Shown: piece after piece, positions 39,400 through 46,665 of the stretch
Layout: each line of letters opens with the position of its first letter
Position numbering within the stretch: the stretch's first letter is position 1
Assembly: GCF_041088075.1 (NCBI RefSeq)
Contig: NZ_JBGCVY010000020.1
Span: forward strand, 1-64,000
DNA: 64,000 nucleotides
DNA from: Mucilaginibacter_A sp041088075
Lineage (GTDB): Bacteria > Bacteroidota > Bacteroidia > Sphingobacteriales > Sphingobacteriaceae
Direction of reading: 5' to 3'
Made by a program: the position numbers and the translations under genes
Notes under the pieces: generated by a model
What the model saw: only the letters and a program-made list of their open reading frames with translations
The model's database searches: none
What the model was told of the DNA's origin: nothing

Positions 39400-40161
39400 A
39401 TGGCCTTTCATTTCCGCCAGGTTTCTTTGTTGGTTACGCATTACAACAGAAGCCAGTCTTTAGAAAATTTGCTCAGCACTTTTCATAGCCAGAATTGTTT
39501 TTTTGGTGAAATTGTGGTTTCTGATGACGGCAGTTTGCAGGCACATTTGGATGCGTTAAAAAAACTGCAAAAACGTTTTGGTTTTAAATTGATCACCACG
39601 TTGCAAAACAAAGGCTTGGGCAACAACATCAACAAAGGCCAGGATGCCGTAACAAAGCCTTACACTTTATACGTTCAGGAAGATTTTGAACCGGATGCTT
39701 CTTTTACCGGTCATTTTTCGGACGCTTTAGCAATGATGGAAGAAGACGCCGGGCTTGATTTGGCCCGCTTTTATGCTTACCTCAGGTATCCGTATTTAAA
39801 GCCTTACAAAAAAGGTTATTCGCAAATGCTCATCAAGCCCTGGTTTACCAATTATAAAAAAATATATTATTACAGCGACCACCCGCATTTGCGGCGCAGC
39901 ACGTTTTTGAAGAAGTTTGGGCGTTATGCCGAAGGTTTAAAAGGCGACAAAACCGAATACAAGATGTGTGTGTCTTTCATCAAAAACAAAGGAAAAGGTT
40001 TGTTTTATGATCAATACAAAGCTTTGTTCAGGCAAATAAATTCGGCATCAGAACCAAGCACCATGAGCCGGAGCAACTGGACACAAAGCAGAAATATCTT
40101 TGTTGTTTTGGTCAGGGATTTGTACCGGCAGGTAAGATACAATTTCGACTTACTTTTTTAA
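39400..40161 (+). CDS. Glycosyltransferase family 2 protein
   Basis: 253 residues. GT-A fold: VSLLVTHYNRSQSLENLLST at the start, nucleotide-binding EIVVSDDGS, and the metal-site region LYVQEDFEP. Residues 110-200 are Tyr-rich (FYAYLRYPYLKPY). Single gene flanked by repeats, so the acceptor is unknown. A GAAGCAT core in minus orientation at 39695-39710 falls inside it and is read as DASFTGHF. Confidence 0.88.
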   Translation: MAFHFRQVSLLVTHYNRSQSLENLLSTFHSQNCFFGEIVVSDDGSLQAHLDALKKLQKRFGFKLITTLQNKGLGNNINKGQDAVTKPYTLYVQEDFEPDASFTGHFSDALAMMEEDAGLDLARFYAYLRYPYLKPYKKGYSQMLIKPWFTNYKKIYYYSDHPHLRRSTFLKKFGRYAEGLKGDKTEYKMCVSFIKNKGKGLFYDQYKALFRQINSASEPSTMSRSNWTQSRNIFVVLVRDLYRQVRYNFDLLF

Positions 40162-40184
40162 GCTTTGCGCTGGTTTTAGACCAT

Positions 40185-40212
40185 AAAAAAAGGGCCTGTT
40201 GCCAGGCCCGAT
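40185..40212 (-). terminator. Intrinsic terminator of the Gly/Ser-rich lipoprotein gene
   Basis: GGGCCTG, TTGC, CAGGCCC hairpin with a T-run on the minus strand side (A-run at 40185-40191). Confidence 0.75.
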
Positions 40213-40246
40213 TTTACTAAACATTTCATTAACAAGGCTTGGCAAC

Positions 40247-40654
40247 TTAGCTGCCGCTGCCAGAACCGCCTGATCCTGAGCCACCGCCTGAACCGCTTGA
40301 TCCTGCACCGCTTCCGGATCCGCTTGTGCCAGAACCAGTACTATATCCCGTTCCTGAAGTCCCTGTTCCGCCTGAACTGTTTGAAGAACCGGTTGAGGTT
40401 GAGCCAGAGCCTGCTCCCGTTCCTGTTGTGGCAGAACCACCAGTTCCTGACCCGCCATTGGTTGAACCTGTTCCGGAACCTGCACCTGTACCGGCACCGC
40501 TACCCGTGGTAGAAGAAGTACTGCTGGTATCGGTTGATGAAGTAGATGACGCGCCGGAACCTGTATCAGAGCCTCCGGTGTTTGATTTTGAATTGCAAGC
40601 CGCCAGGCTGAACGAAGCAGCAAGCGCAAGCATAACTAATTTTGTTTTTTTCAT
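40247..40654 (-). CDS. Low-complexity Gly/Ser/Thr-rich lipoprotein
   Basis: 135 residues. Lipoprotein signal MKKTKLVMLALAASFSLAAC with Cys20. The rest is almost entirely Gly, Ser and Thr (SGTGSGAGTG, then GSGSGAGSSGSG), a disordered tether-like sequence with no fold. The frame is chosen over the overlapping frames because it has the lipobox and a terminator behind it. Exact repeats make this gene prone to length variation. Confidence 0.75.
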   Translation of the reverse strand: MKKTKLVMLALAASFSLAACNSKSNTGGSDTGSGASSTSSTDTSSTSSTTGSGAGTGAGSGTGSTNGGSGTGGSATTGTGAGSGSTSTGSSNSSGGTGTSGTGYSTGSGTSGSGSGAGSSGSGGGSGSGGSGSGS

Positions 40655-40725
40655 TTTTGTTGAAGTTGGTTTTCTACATAAACATCAATATTTTTTTAAT
40701 GTTTAATTTTATTAATCTAAAGTAC

Positions 40726-40754
40726 ATTTATTTTTTAGGTGATAAAAGAAGCAT
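40726..40754 (+). repeat. GAAGCAT motif
   Basis: ATTTATTTTTTAG then GTGATAAAAGAAGCAT, between the lipoprotein and Hsp20 genes. Confidence 0.75.
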
Positions 40755-40818
40755 ATAAAATAAATTGAATAAAATTTAAAAAGGCTCTTAGCTTAATTTC
40801 ATTTACTGCAATTACAAA

Positions 40819-40857
40819 ACAAAAAAGGGCTTGCAGCATTAACCGCAAACCCTTTCA
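40819..40857 (-). terminator. Intrinsic terminator of the hsp20 gene
   Basis: AAAGGGCTTGC and GCAAACCCTTT form a stem with one wobble; on the minus strand it ends in a T-run. Confidence 0.7.
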
Positions 40858-40903
40858 TCAAACTAAACTATAAACCAACCAAAAAACTATAATGATGCTA
40901 TTG

Positions 40904-41341
40904 TTATTTTACAGCAATTTCCCTTGACTGTACTTTTGCTTCTTCCTTTTTAGCAATTGTCAGTTTTAAAATACCATCGGTATAGGCTGCTTCGATTTTG
41001 CTGTGGTCAATGGTATCAGGCAAAGTAAAAGACCGTACAAAAGAAGTATAATTGTACTCGCGTTTGCTGTATTTTTTGCCTTCTGTTTGTCCGCTTTTTT
41101 TCTCGGCGTTGATGGTCAAAACATTTTTATCAACCGCAATTTTAAAATCTTCTTTTTGCATGCCCGGTACAGCCAGTTCAATTTGGAAATCAGCTTCTGT
41201 TTCGGCAATGTTTACGGCCGGAACACGGCTCACCAAACGGTCAGTCAGCAAAGAATCGTTAAAAACAGATTCAAAAACATCGGTAAACCATGGGTTAACA
41301 GATGATGTATTTTTTGCAGGGCTAAATTTTACGAGTGTCAT
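40904..41341 (-). CDS. Hsp20/alpha-crystallin small heat shock protein
   Basis: 145 residues. The alpha-crystallin domain (about 40-135) contains NIAETEADFQIELAVPGMQK, DVKNVLTINAEKK-type strand VDKNVLTINAEK and the family GILKLTIAKKEE with the invariant Leu-Thr/Ile/Leu pattern near the C-terminus. A molecular chaperone that holds unfolding proteins; cytoplasmic. Stands alone between two motif/terminator regions. Confidence 0.93.
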   Translation of the reverse strand: MTLVKFSPAKNTSSVNPWFTDVFESVFNDSLLTDRLVSRVPAVNIAETEADFQIELAVPGMQKEDFKIAVDKNVLTINAEKKSGQTEGKKYSKREYNYTSFVRSFTLPDTIDHSKIEAAYTDGILKLTIAKKEEAKVQSREIAVK

Positions 41342-41476
41342 TTTTTTATAGGTTTTATTTTTTGTTTATTTAACTTCTGAAAACTATTATTCAAACACAA
41401 TACCATTAGCAAAACAAAAGCTGTTTAATGACAGAATGGCGCTAATATTATTTTTTAAAAGACAAACTGACTGGAA

Positions 41477-41917
41477 ATGCGCGAAATTACTGCTAATTAC
41501 AAATTTAAAACCCCGATCAACATCCGTTTTTCTGACCTGGATGCTTTTGGCCATGTAAACAATGCTGTTTACTTAACTTTTTTTGAAATTGCCCGGACGG
41601 ATTATTTTAAAGAAATTATCCAATGGAACTGGGACGATACAAACCTCATCCTGGGAAAATCAGAAATAAGTTACCTGAAACCTTTAAAATTAGGCGACCA
41701 GATTTTTTGTTACGTCCGCACTTCCAGGATTGGCAACAGCAGTTTTGATGTTGATTATGTGATTGTAAAAATGACAGAAACCGGCGAAGAGCAGGTTTGC
41801 ACAACCGGCCAAACTGTATGCATCCATTACGATTATAAAACCTACAAATCCGTTTCGATCCCCGAAAACGAAACCCGGAAGATGATGGAATTTGAAGGAT
41901 TTAAACCACGTTTCTGA
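41477..41917 (+). CDS. Acyl-CoA thioesterase (4HBT, hotdog fold)
   Basis: 146 residues. IRFSDLDAFGHVNNAVYLTF with the catalytic Asp and the His-Val-Asn-Asn sequence is the 4-hydroxybenzoyl-CoA thioesterase signature, followed by FFEIARTDYF and KLGDQIFCYVRTSRIG. Cleaves acyl-CoA to acid and CoA; substrate unknown. Convergent with the NDH-2 gene across a motif pair. Confidence 0.92.
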   Translation: MREITANYKFKTPINIRFSDLDAFGHVNNAVYLTFFEIARTDYFKEIIQWNWDDTNLILGKSEISYLKPLKLGDQIFCYVRTSRIGNSSFDVDYVIVKMTETGEEQVCTTGQTVCIHYDYKTYKSVSIPENETRKMMEFEGFKPRF

Positions 41918-41982
41918 TTTTATCTTGTTTGAGGATTTGTGCAGAAGAAGAAAGCTCCTGCACAAATTTTTTGCAAAAATTG

Positions 41983-42057
41983 ATACTGTTTTTATACCTG
42001 TAAAATTGGTCTGAAAAACTTATCCCAATACCAAATTTATACCGGTAAAAGAAGCAT
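41983..42057. repeat. GAAGCAT motif, inverted pair with one AACAGTAT variant
   Basis: Minus variant at 41983-42010 (ATACTGTTTTTATACC then TGTAAAATTGGT) and plus copy at 42029-42057 (TACCAAATTTATACC then GGTAAAAGAAGCAT), between convergent genes. Confidence 0.75.
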
Positions 42058-42062
42058 TGGCT

Positions 42063-43364
42063 TCAATCGGCATTTACATCAATTTTCATTTCCTTGGTGT
42101 TAAATCGCCTGATAATTAGCCTGTTCCCGCCGTTATAGGTAAAATAGGTTGATGCCCAGCTTAAAAATACGATCAGGCGGTTGGTAAACCCGACCAGGGA
42201 CATCAAGTGCACAAAAATCCAGATCAGCCAGGCAATAAAACCATGCAGGTGCAGCTTGCCCAAATCGGCCACGGCTTTGTTCCTGCCGATGGTGGCCAAA
42301 GTGCCTTTATCTTTATAAACAAAAGGTTTCAGTTCTTCGCCTTTAAGCAGCCTGATTAAGTTTTTGCCTAAATGCTCGCCGTGCTGCATCGCAACCGGTG
42401 CCACGCCCGGAAGCCCTTGTGGATATTTTGGCAAAATTTGTGCGGCGGCATCGCCAATGGCAAAAACATTGTTCAGGCCGGAAACACGGTTAAACTCATC
42501 TACCTGCAAACGGTTTCCCCGTGTCAACATTTTCGGAGAAAAACCTTCCGGCAGTTCGCCCATTACACCGGCGGCCCAGATAACGTTTTTGGTGTAGATC
42601 GTTTGCCCGTTGTCAACGGTCAATAAATTGCCGTCGTAACTTTTAACGTGTACATCGTTGCTAATTTCTACGCCCATTTTAGCCAGGTTGGCTTTTGCCT
42701 CAACCGAAGCCTGCTCGGACATTGCCGCCAACAGTTCCTTTTTTCCTTCGATCAAAAAAACCCGCATCATCTCTTTTTGATGTACCGGGTAATCCATTTC
42801 CAAAATATGGTTTCTAAACTCGGCAATCGCGCCGGAAAGCTCTACACCAGTTGGCCCGCCGCCCACAATCACAAAATTTAACAACGCCTGCTTTTTTTCC
42901 AAATCCTGCTCTACAAAAGCAGCCTCCAGGTTTTGCAAAATCAGGCTGCGCAGGTTTAACGCTTCGGTTACGTTTTTCATGGGCATGGCGTAATGTTCGA
43001 TCTGCTCGTTGCCAAAAAAATTGGTGTTAGAGCCGGTGGCAAGCACCAAATAATCATAACAAACATCGCCATCGCTGGTGCTGATGATATTATTGGCCGC
43101 ATCAACGCCTTTTACATTGGCATAAATAACGGTCAGGTTTTTTTGGCGATGAAAGATTTTACGCAGCGGAAAAGAAATGGATTCTGCCTGCAAACTTCCG
43201 GTTGCCACCTGGTAAAGCAACGGCTGGAAAGTGTGGTAGTTGTGCCGGTCTATCAGCAGTATTTCAGCATCTAAATTTTTGAGCGTTTTGGCCAATTGTA
43301 TCCCGCCAAAGCCACCGCCAATAATCACGATCCTCGGATGTTTTGTAAATTCGTTTAAATGCAT
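42063..43364 (-). CDS. Type II NADH dehydrogenase (NDH-2)
   Basis: 433 residues. Two dinucleotide-binding motifs: IVIIGGGFGGIQLAKTL near the N-terminus (FAD) and FVIVGGGPTGVELSGAI near 170 (NADH). Further family signs are FQPLLYQVATG, IWAAGVMGE and NVFAIGDAAA. The C-terminal about 60 residues are hydrophobic and basic (HGFIAWLIWIFVHLM) and anchor it to the inner membrane. Transfers electrons from NADH to quinone without proton pumping. Confidence 0.93.
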   Translation of the reverse strand: MHLNEFTKHPRIVIIGGGFGGIQLAKTLKNLDAEILLIDRHNYHTFQPLLYQVATGSLQAESISFPLRKIFHRQKNLTVIYANVKGVDAANNIISTSDGDVCYDYLVLATGSNTNFFGNEQIEHYAMPMKNVTEALNLRSLILQNLEAAFVEQDLEKKQALLNFVIVGGGPTGVELSGAIAEFRNHILEMDYPVHQKEMMRVFLIEGKKELLAAMSEQASVEAKANLAKMGVEISNDVHVKSYDGNLLTVDNGQTIYTKNVIWAAGVMGELPEGFSPKMLTRGNRLQVDEFNRVSGLNNVFAIGDAAAQILPKYPQGLPGVAPVAMQHGEHLGKNLIRLLKGEELKPFVYKDKGTLATIGRNKAVADLGKLHLHGFIAWLIWIFVHLMSLVGFTNRLIVFLSWASTYFTYNGGNRLIIRRFNTKEMKIDVNAD

Positions 43365-43437
43365 ATTCTGTTTTTTTAAGCTGCTGTTGCCGGTAATTGA
43401 GCTGCGAATTGCATTTCTTTTTCCGGCAACAAACAGG

Positions 43438-43460
43438 ATGCTTCTTTTATCGGTGTTTTT
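43438..43460 (-). repeat. GAAGCAT motif
   Basis: ATGCTTCTTTTATCGG then TGTTTTT, upstream of the NDH-2 start. Nothing else is seen in the 437-base gap besides the pair that follows. Confidence 0.7.
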
Positions 43461-43566
43461 CTTGCCTACTATAGTTGTAACAAAAATGTAAACTTATATA
43501 AACGCCGGATGTTTGTAAATATAGAAGTTGTTTAAACTTTTTTTTTGGCCCTTTTTTTTTTGGCTG

Positions 43567-43659
43567 ATGCTTCTTTTACCGCCTAAAAATTGGCATTGCC
43601 TGGTTTTTGGTTTGTTCAGGCAGATACAGGCACCAACTTTTATAGGGTAAAAGAAGCAT
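43567..43659. repeat. GAAGCAT motif, inverted pair
   Basis: Minus copy at 43567-43593 (ATGCTTCTTTTACCGCC, TAAAAATTGG) and plus copy at 43631-43659 (CACCAACTTTTATAG then GGTAAAAGAAGCAT). Confidence 0.85.
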
Positions 43660-43803
43660 GTTGTAAAGCACAAAAGAATAAGTTTAAACAACTTCATATG
43701 CAAGCCAAGCATAAATAAAAAAATCCGATCTAAAACATAATAATGTTTAACAAGTTAAAAAATAAGTTAAAGAATTTATACACTAAGCTTAAACCTTAAA
43801 GTG

Positions 43804-44436
43804 ATGACTGTACCAAAATTTGCATTATTTGAACACCGTTTGGATGAAATATACAATGAAAACCTGCGGAAGCTGCCCGAAATGATCAAAGCGTTGCGGC
43901 TTTCGAACAGTTTAGACGAAGGCGACCTGAAAAAAATCAAAAGAGACGTTTACGACGACCTTTCCGCCAAATGGGATTTTAATGATTTCAAAATCAAAAC
44001 TTCGGACATCAGTGTGCAAAACCAAGAGTTTAGTTTCGAGAAAAACATTGCTGCCGATATTTTGGGATCGAATTTGACCAGCAGCCTTACCAGCGATTTT
44101 GTAACCCTTTATTACGCCATTTATACAGTGCCTTATTCCGGAAATATCGAATCTTTAAAATATACAACGATTCATCCGAAAGAAGAAGTTTACCTGGCAG
44201 ACCACGGCAATTACTTTGCGCTTACCGTTTATTCTTTGTACCCGGTCAAAGAATCGGCAGAAGCAATCAAGCACGAAAAAGACCGTGTTTTGGATTTGAT
44301 CACCAAAAACCATGATGCCAATGCAGCTTATATCAAAGATAAAGAAAGCCATTTAAAAGATGCCATTGACAAAGAAATTGACCTTAATTTTAAATCGGGC
44401 CGAAACGAGATCCGTGACAATGATTCTTTGCTGTAA
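43804..44436 (+). CDS. Hypothetical protein, 210 residues
   Basis: Start at the ATG of 43804 (a GTG precedes it). I do not recognise a family. An N-terminal helical part (FEHRLDEIYNENLRKLPEMI), a central strand-rich part (VTLYYAIYTVPYSGNIESLKY, YFALTVYSLYP), and a C-terminal charged coiled-coil-like helix (DKESHLKDAIDKEIDLNFKS). Co-directional with the next two genes but separated by short gaps. Confidence 0.6.
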   Translation: MTVPKFALFEHRLDEIYNENLRKLPEMIKALRLSNSLDEGDLKKIKRDVYDDLSAKWDFNDFKIKTSDISVQNQEFSFEKNIAADILGSNLTSSLTSDFVTLYYAIYTVPYSGNIESLKYTTIHPKEEVYLADHGNYFALTVYSLYPVKESAEAIKHEKDRVLDLITKNHDANAAYIKDKESHLKDAIDKEIDLNFKSGRNEIRDNDSLL

Positions 44437-44475
44437 ACCTTTTAGCCATAACCTTGTACCTTAACCGCCAATAAC

Positions 44476-44796
44476 ATGAAAAATTACGAAACTTTATTAG
44501 ATGCTTTAAATGATTTAATTTCCCGTGGTTATACCGAAGATTTTAACGTTGACCACGACAGGATGCAATGCCGGGAAAAGCATATCGAGATGACAGCAGA
44601 CGAATTTGAGATTGATGAATTTTACCGTTTTGAAGGAATGACCAATCCGTCTGATATGTCAATCTTGTACGGTATTTCTTCTGATATATATAACATTAAA
44701 GGAACGTTGGTTAGCGCTTACGGAACTTATTCGGGGAACCAGAATGCTGCCATCGAAGCAAAATTAAACCACTACCAGGTGAACAAAAACCTGTAG
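44476..44796 (+). CDS. Small conserved Bacteroidota protein of unknown function
   Basis: 106 residues. MKNYETLLDALNDLISRGYT, EMTADEFEIDEFYRFEGMTN and IKGTLVSAYGTYSG are familiar from a small protein widespread in Bacteroidota and sometimes labelled phosphoribosylpyrophosphate synthetase, a label the sequence does not support: there is no PRPP loop. 40 bases downstream of the 43804 gene. Confidence 0.7.
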   Translation: MKNYETLLDALNDLISRGYTEDFNVDHDRMQCREKHIEMTADEFEIDEFYRFEGMTNPSDMSILYGISSDIYNIKGTLVSAYGTYSGNQNAAIEAKLNHYQVNKNL

Positions 44797-44876
44797 GTTT
44801 TTCTTTCAGCCTTAAAAATAATTTTAATATATGGCGCAATTATGTGTGTTTTAGGCAAGTTTAGTAAGGCAGCATA

Positions 44877-45578
44877 ATGAAATTTGAACTTAAAGAATAC
44901 AACATAAATGTTCCAGAAACAGAACTTATTGCAGACGTAATTTCTGTTTCTAAAATTACAGGTAAAGACACCGTTACGCAGTCCGACTATTCAAAACATG
45001 GTAAATATCATTCGTCAACTATACAAAGAAGATTTAAATCGTGGTTTATCGTTTTAGAGAAAGCCGGATTAGAACCAGCACGATCTCCTTTTAACATATC
45101 AGAAGAGGAACTTTTCAAAAATATCGCTACAGTTTGGATAAAGCTTGGTCAACAACCGGTCAATAAAGACATGAAAGCACCGATCTCTAAATATGGCGGC
45201 ACTACTTATATTCGACATTTTGGAACTTGGATGGAAGCCTTGAGAAAATTCATTGATTACGAAAATGCTGAATTTAAAGAAGAGGAACAAATTGTACAGG
45301 AGAAATTAATTGAAGAAATAGAAGAGAAAGCGGCAGAACTGCAGTTAATTCAAAATAGTACAAGGTCAATTTCTTTACGACTTCGCTTTAGTGTTTTCCT
45401 AAGAGATGGATTTCGATGCACTTCTTGTGGTAAAAGTCCAGTAACACATCCTGGTGTTGTATTACACTGTGACCATATTTTACCTTGGTCAAAAGGTGGT
45501 AAAACAAACATGGACAATTTAAAAACTCTTTGTTCCAACTGTAATTTAGGAAAAGGCAACATGCCCGAGACAAAATAA
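44877..45578 (+). CDS. HNH endonuclease with two homing-endonuclease-associated repeats
   Basis: 233 residues. Two repeats of the homing-endonuclease-associated (HNH_repeat) type: KITGKDTVTQSDYSKHGKYH, then RFKSWFIVLEKAGLEP, and again KLGQQPVNKDMKAPISKYGG, then FGTWMEALRKF. A helical linker (EKLIEEIEEKAAELQLIQ) leads to the HNH domain: FLRDGFRCTSCGKSP, LHCDHILPWSKGGK, NLKTLCSNCNLGKGN with four zinc-type Cys and the central Asp-His. AT-rich and single; probably a mobile or defence nuclease. The 3' region is unusual (see findings). Confidence 0.85.
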   Translation: MKFELKEYNINVPETELIADVISVSKITGKDTVTQSDYSKHGKYHSSTIQRRFKSWFIVLEKAGLEPARSPFNISEEELFKNIATVWIKLGQQPVNKDMKAPISKYGGTTYIRHFGTWMEALRKFIDYENAEFKEEEQIVQEKLIEEIEEKAAELQLIQNSTRSISLRLRFSVFLRDGFRCTSCGKSPVTHPGVVLHCDHILPWSKGGKTNMDNLKTLCSNCNLGKGNMPETK

Positions 45579-45653
45579 AAACCATACACACAACAACGGT
45601 TTGGCAAAGAACCAGGCATTTGCTGTTCGTAGAAATAACCAGTAAATTTGATT

Positions 45654-45824
45654 ATGAAAACAACAGTAGAAGCAAATAAAAAAGGAATTCAGGGAGTTAC
45701 TATTGACCCAGAACTTAATCAGTATGACAATGTTGTTTTGTTTCCTGAAAAACTTGCAAAAGCAAAAGAACAACTTAAAAAATCTGGTTTACCAAAACTT
45801 CCAGAGACAAAACATAACCGCTAA
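45654..45824 (+). CDS. Small protein, 56 residues, possible cassette-type gene
   Basis: ATG at 45654, stop TAA at 45822-45824. MKTTVEANKKGIQGVTIDP is followed by LNQYDNVVLFPEKLAKAKEQ and ends in LPETKHNR. Its last codons (CCAGAGACAAAACA) resemble the last codons of the HNH gene (CCCGAGACAAAATA). Short, AT-rich, no known family. It could be the tail of a larger protein or a cargo gene. Confidence 0.45.
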   Translation: MKTTVEANKKGIQGVTIDPELNQYDNVVLFPEKLAKAKEQLKKSGLPKLPETKHNR

Positions 45825-45982
45825 CAAGAATACGGCCGATATCGGGGCTGGACACTGGAGCAATCGACAGCAGTTTGCTATTCAGCTTTAGTTCGGGCTG
45901 AACGTTTTCTATGTGGAAGTTTTTCAACTTTCCAATCGTTGGCAATACTTTGCCGCCATCCGGTTTTTTTATGAAAATTTTA

Positions 45983-46010
45983 TTCATTTTTATCCGGTAA
46001 AAAAAGCATG
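45983..46010 (+). repeat. GAAGCAT motif that supplies the start codon of pgmB
   Basis: TTCATTTTTATCC then GGTAAAAAAAGCAT; the ATG at 46008 uses the final AT. Confidence 0.7.
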
Positions 46011-46655
46011 GACGTAAAAGCTTGTATTTTTGACCTCGACGGCGTAATTGTAGATACAGCCGTTTATCATTTTAAATCCTGGAAACGCCTGGCGGATGAA
46101 CTGGGCATCAACTTCACTCTGCACGACAACGAACGGTTAAAAGGTGTAAGCCGCGTTCGATCTTTGGAAATTGTTTTGGAGATTGGGAACGTAACCAAAA
46201 CCGAAGCCGAGAAACAGGAATTGGCCAGCCGCAAAAACGAATGGTACACCGAAATGATCAGCAAAATGAAGCCTGATGAAGTTTTGCCGGGTGCCAAAGA
46301 ATTTTTGCAACTGGTTAAAAATGCAGGCATAAAAACAGCATTGGGTTCGGCCAGCAAAAACGCCGGGATTATTTTGGATAAAACCGGGTTGACTCCTTTT
46401 TTTGATGCCGTGATTGATGGCAACCATGTTTCCAAAGCAAAACCAGACCCCGAAGTTTTTTTAAAAGGCGCCGAAGCCGTACAAGTTGACCCGAAATTTT
46501 GTGTTGTTTTTGAAGATGCCATTGCCGGTGTAGAAGCCGCTTTGGCAGGCGGAATGAAAGTGGTTGGCATTGGTTCGCCCGAAATTTTAAGCAAAGCGAA
46601 TCTGGTTATTCCAGGTTTAAGCGAAATGGACCTCGAAAAATTAAAAGCCGTATAA
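46008..46655 (+). CDS. pgmB: Beta-phosphoglucomutase
   Basis: 215 residues, HAD superfamily. Motif I ACIFDLDGVIVDTAVYHF with nucleophile Asp9 and acid/base Asp11; LGSASKNAGIIL (motif II), the Lys in SKAKPDPEVFL and VVFEDAIAGVEAA (motif IV). Sequence and cap segment (HFKSWKRLADELG) fit beta-phosphoglucomutase, which converts beta-glucose-1-phosphate to glucose-6-phosphate. The GH65 phosphorylase that makes this substrate is next, with a GAAGCAT motif supplying both the stop of this gene and the start of that one. Confidence 0.93.
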   Translation: MDVKACIFDLDGVIVDTAVYHFKSWKRLADELGINFTLHDNERLKGVSRVRSLEIVLEIGNVTKTEAEKQELASRKNEWYTEMISKMKPDEVLPGAKEFLQLVKNAGIKTALGSASKNAGIILDKTGLTPFFDAVIDGNHVSKAKPDPEVFLKGAEAVQVDPKFCVVFEDAIAGVEAALAGGMKVVGIGSPEILSKANLVIPGLSEMDLEKLKAV

Positions 46656-46665
46656 AAGAAGTATG
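46650..46665 (+). repeat. GAAGCAT motif supplying a stop codon and a start codon
   Basis: GTATAAAAGAAGTATG: TAA at 46653-46655 ends pgmB and ATG at 46663 starts the GH65 gene. Confidence 0.7.

Noticed and set aside
40150..40706. Two long overlapping frames (Pro/Glu/Val-rich on the plus strand, Gln/Ala/Val-rich on the minus) opposite the Gly/Ser-rich lipoprotein
   Set aside because: They are shadow frames of a low-complexity repeat. Only the 40247-40654 frame has a lipobox signal and a terminator behind it.
44476..44796. Annotation as phosphoribosylpyrophosphate synthetase
   Set aside because: No PRPP-binding loop and only 106 residues; the label used for similar proteins is not supported.
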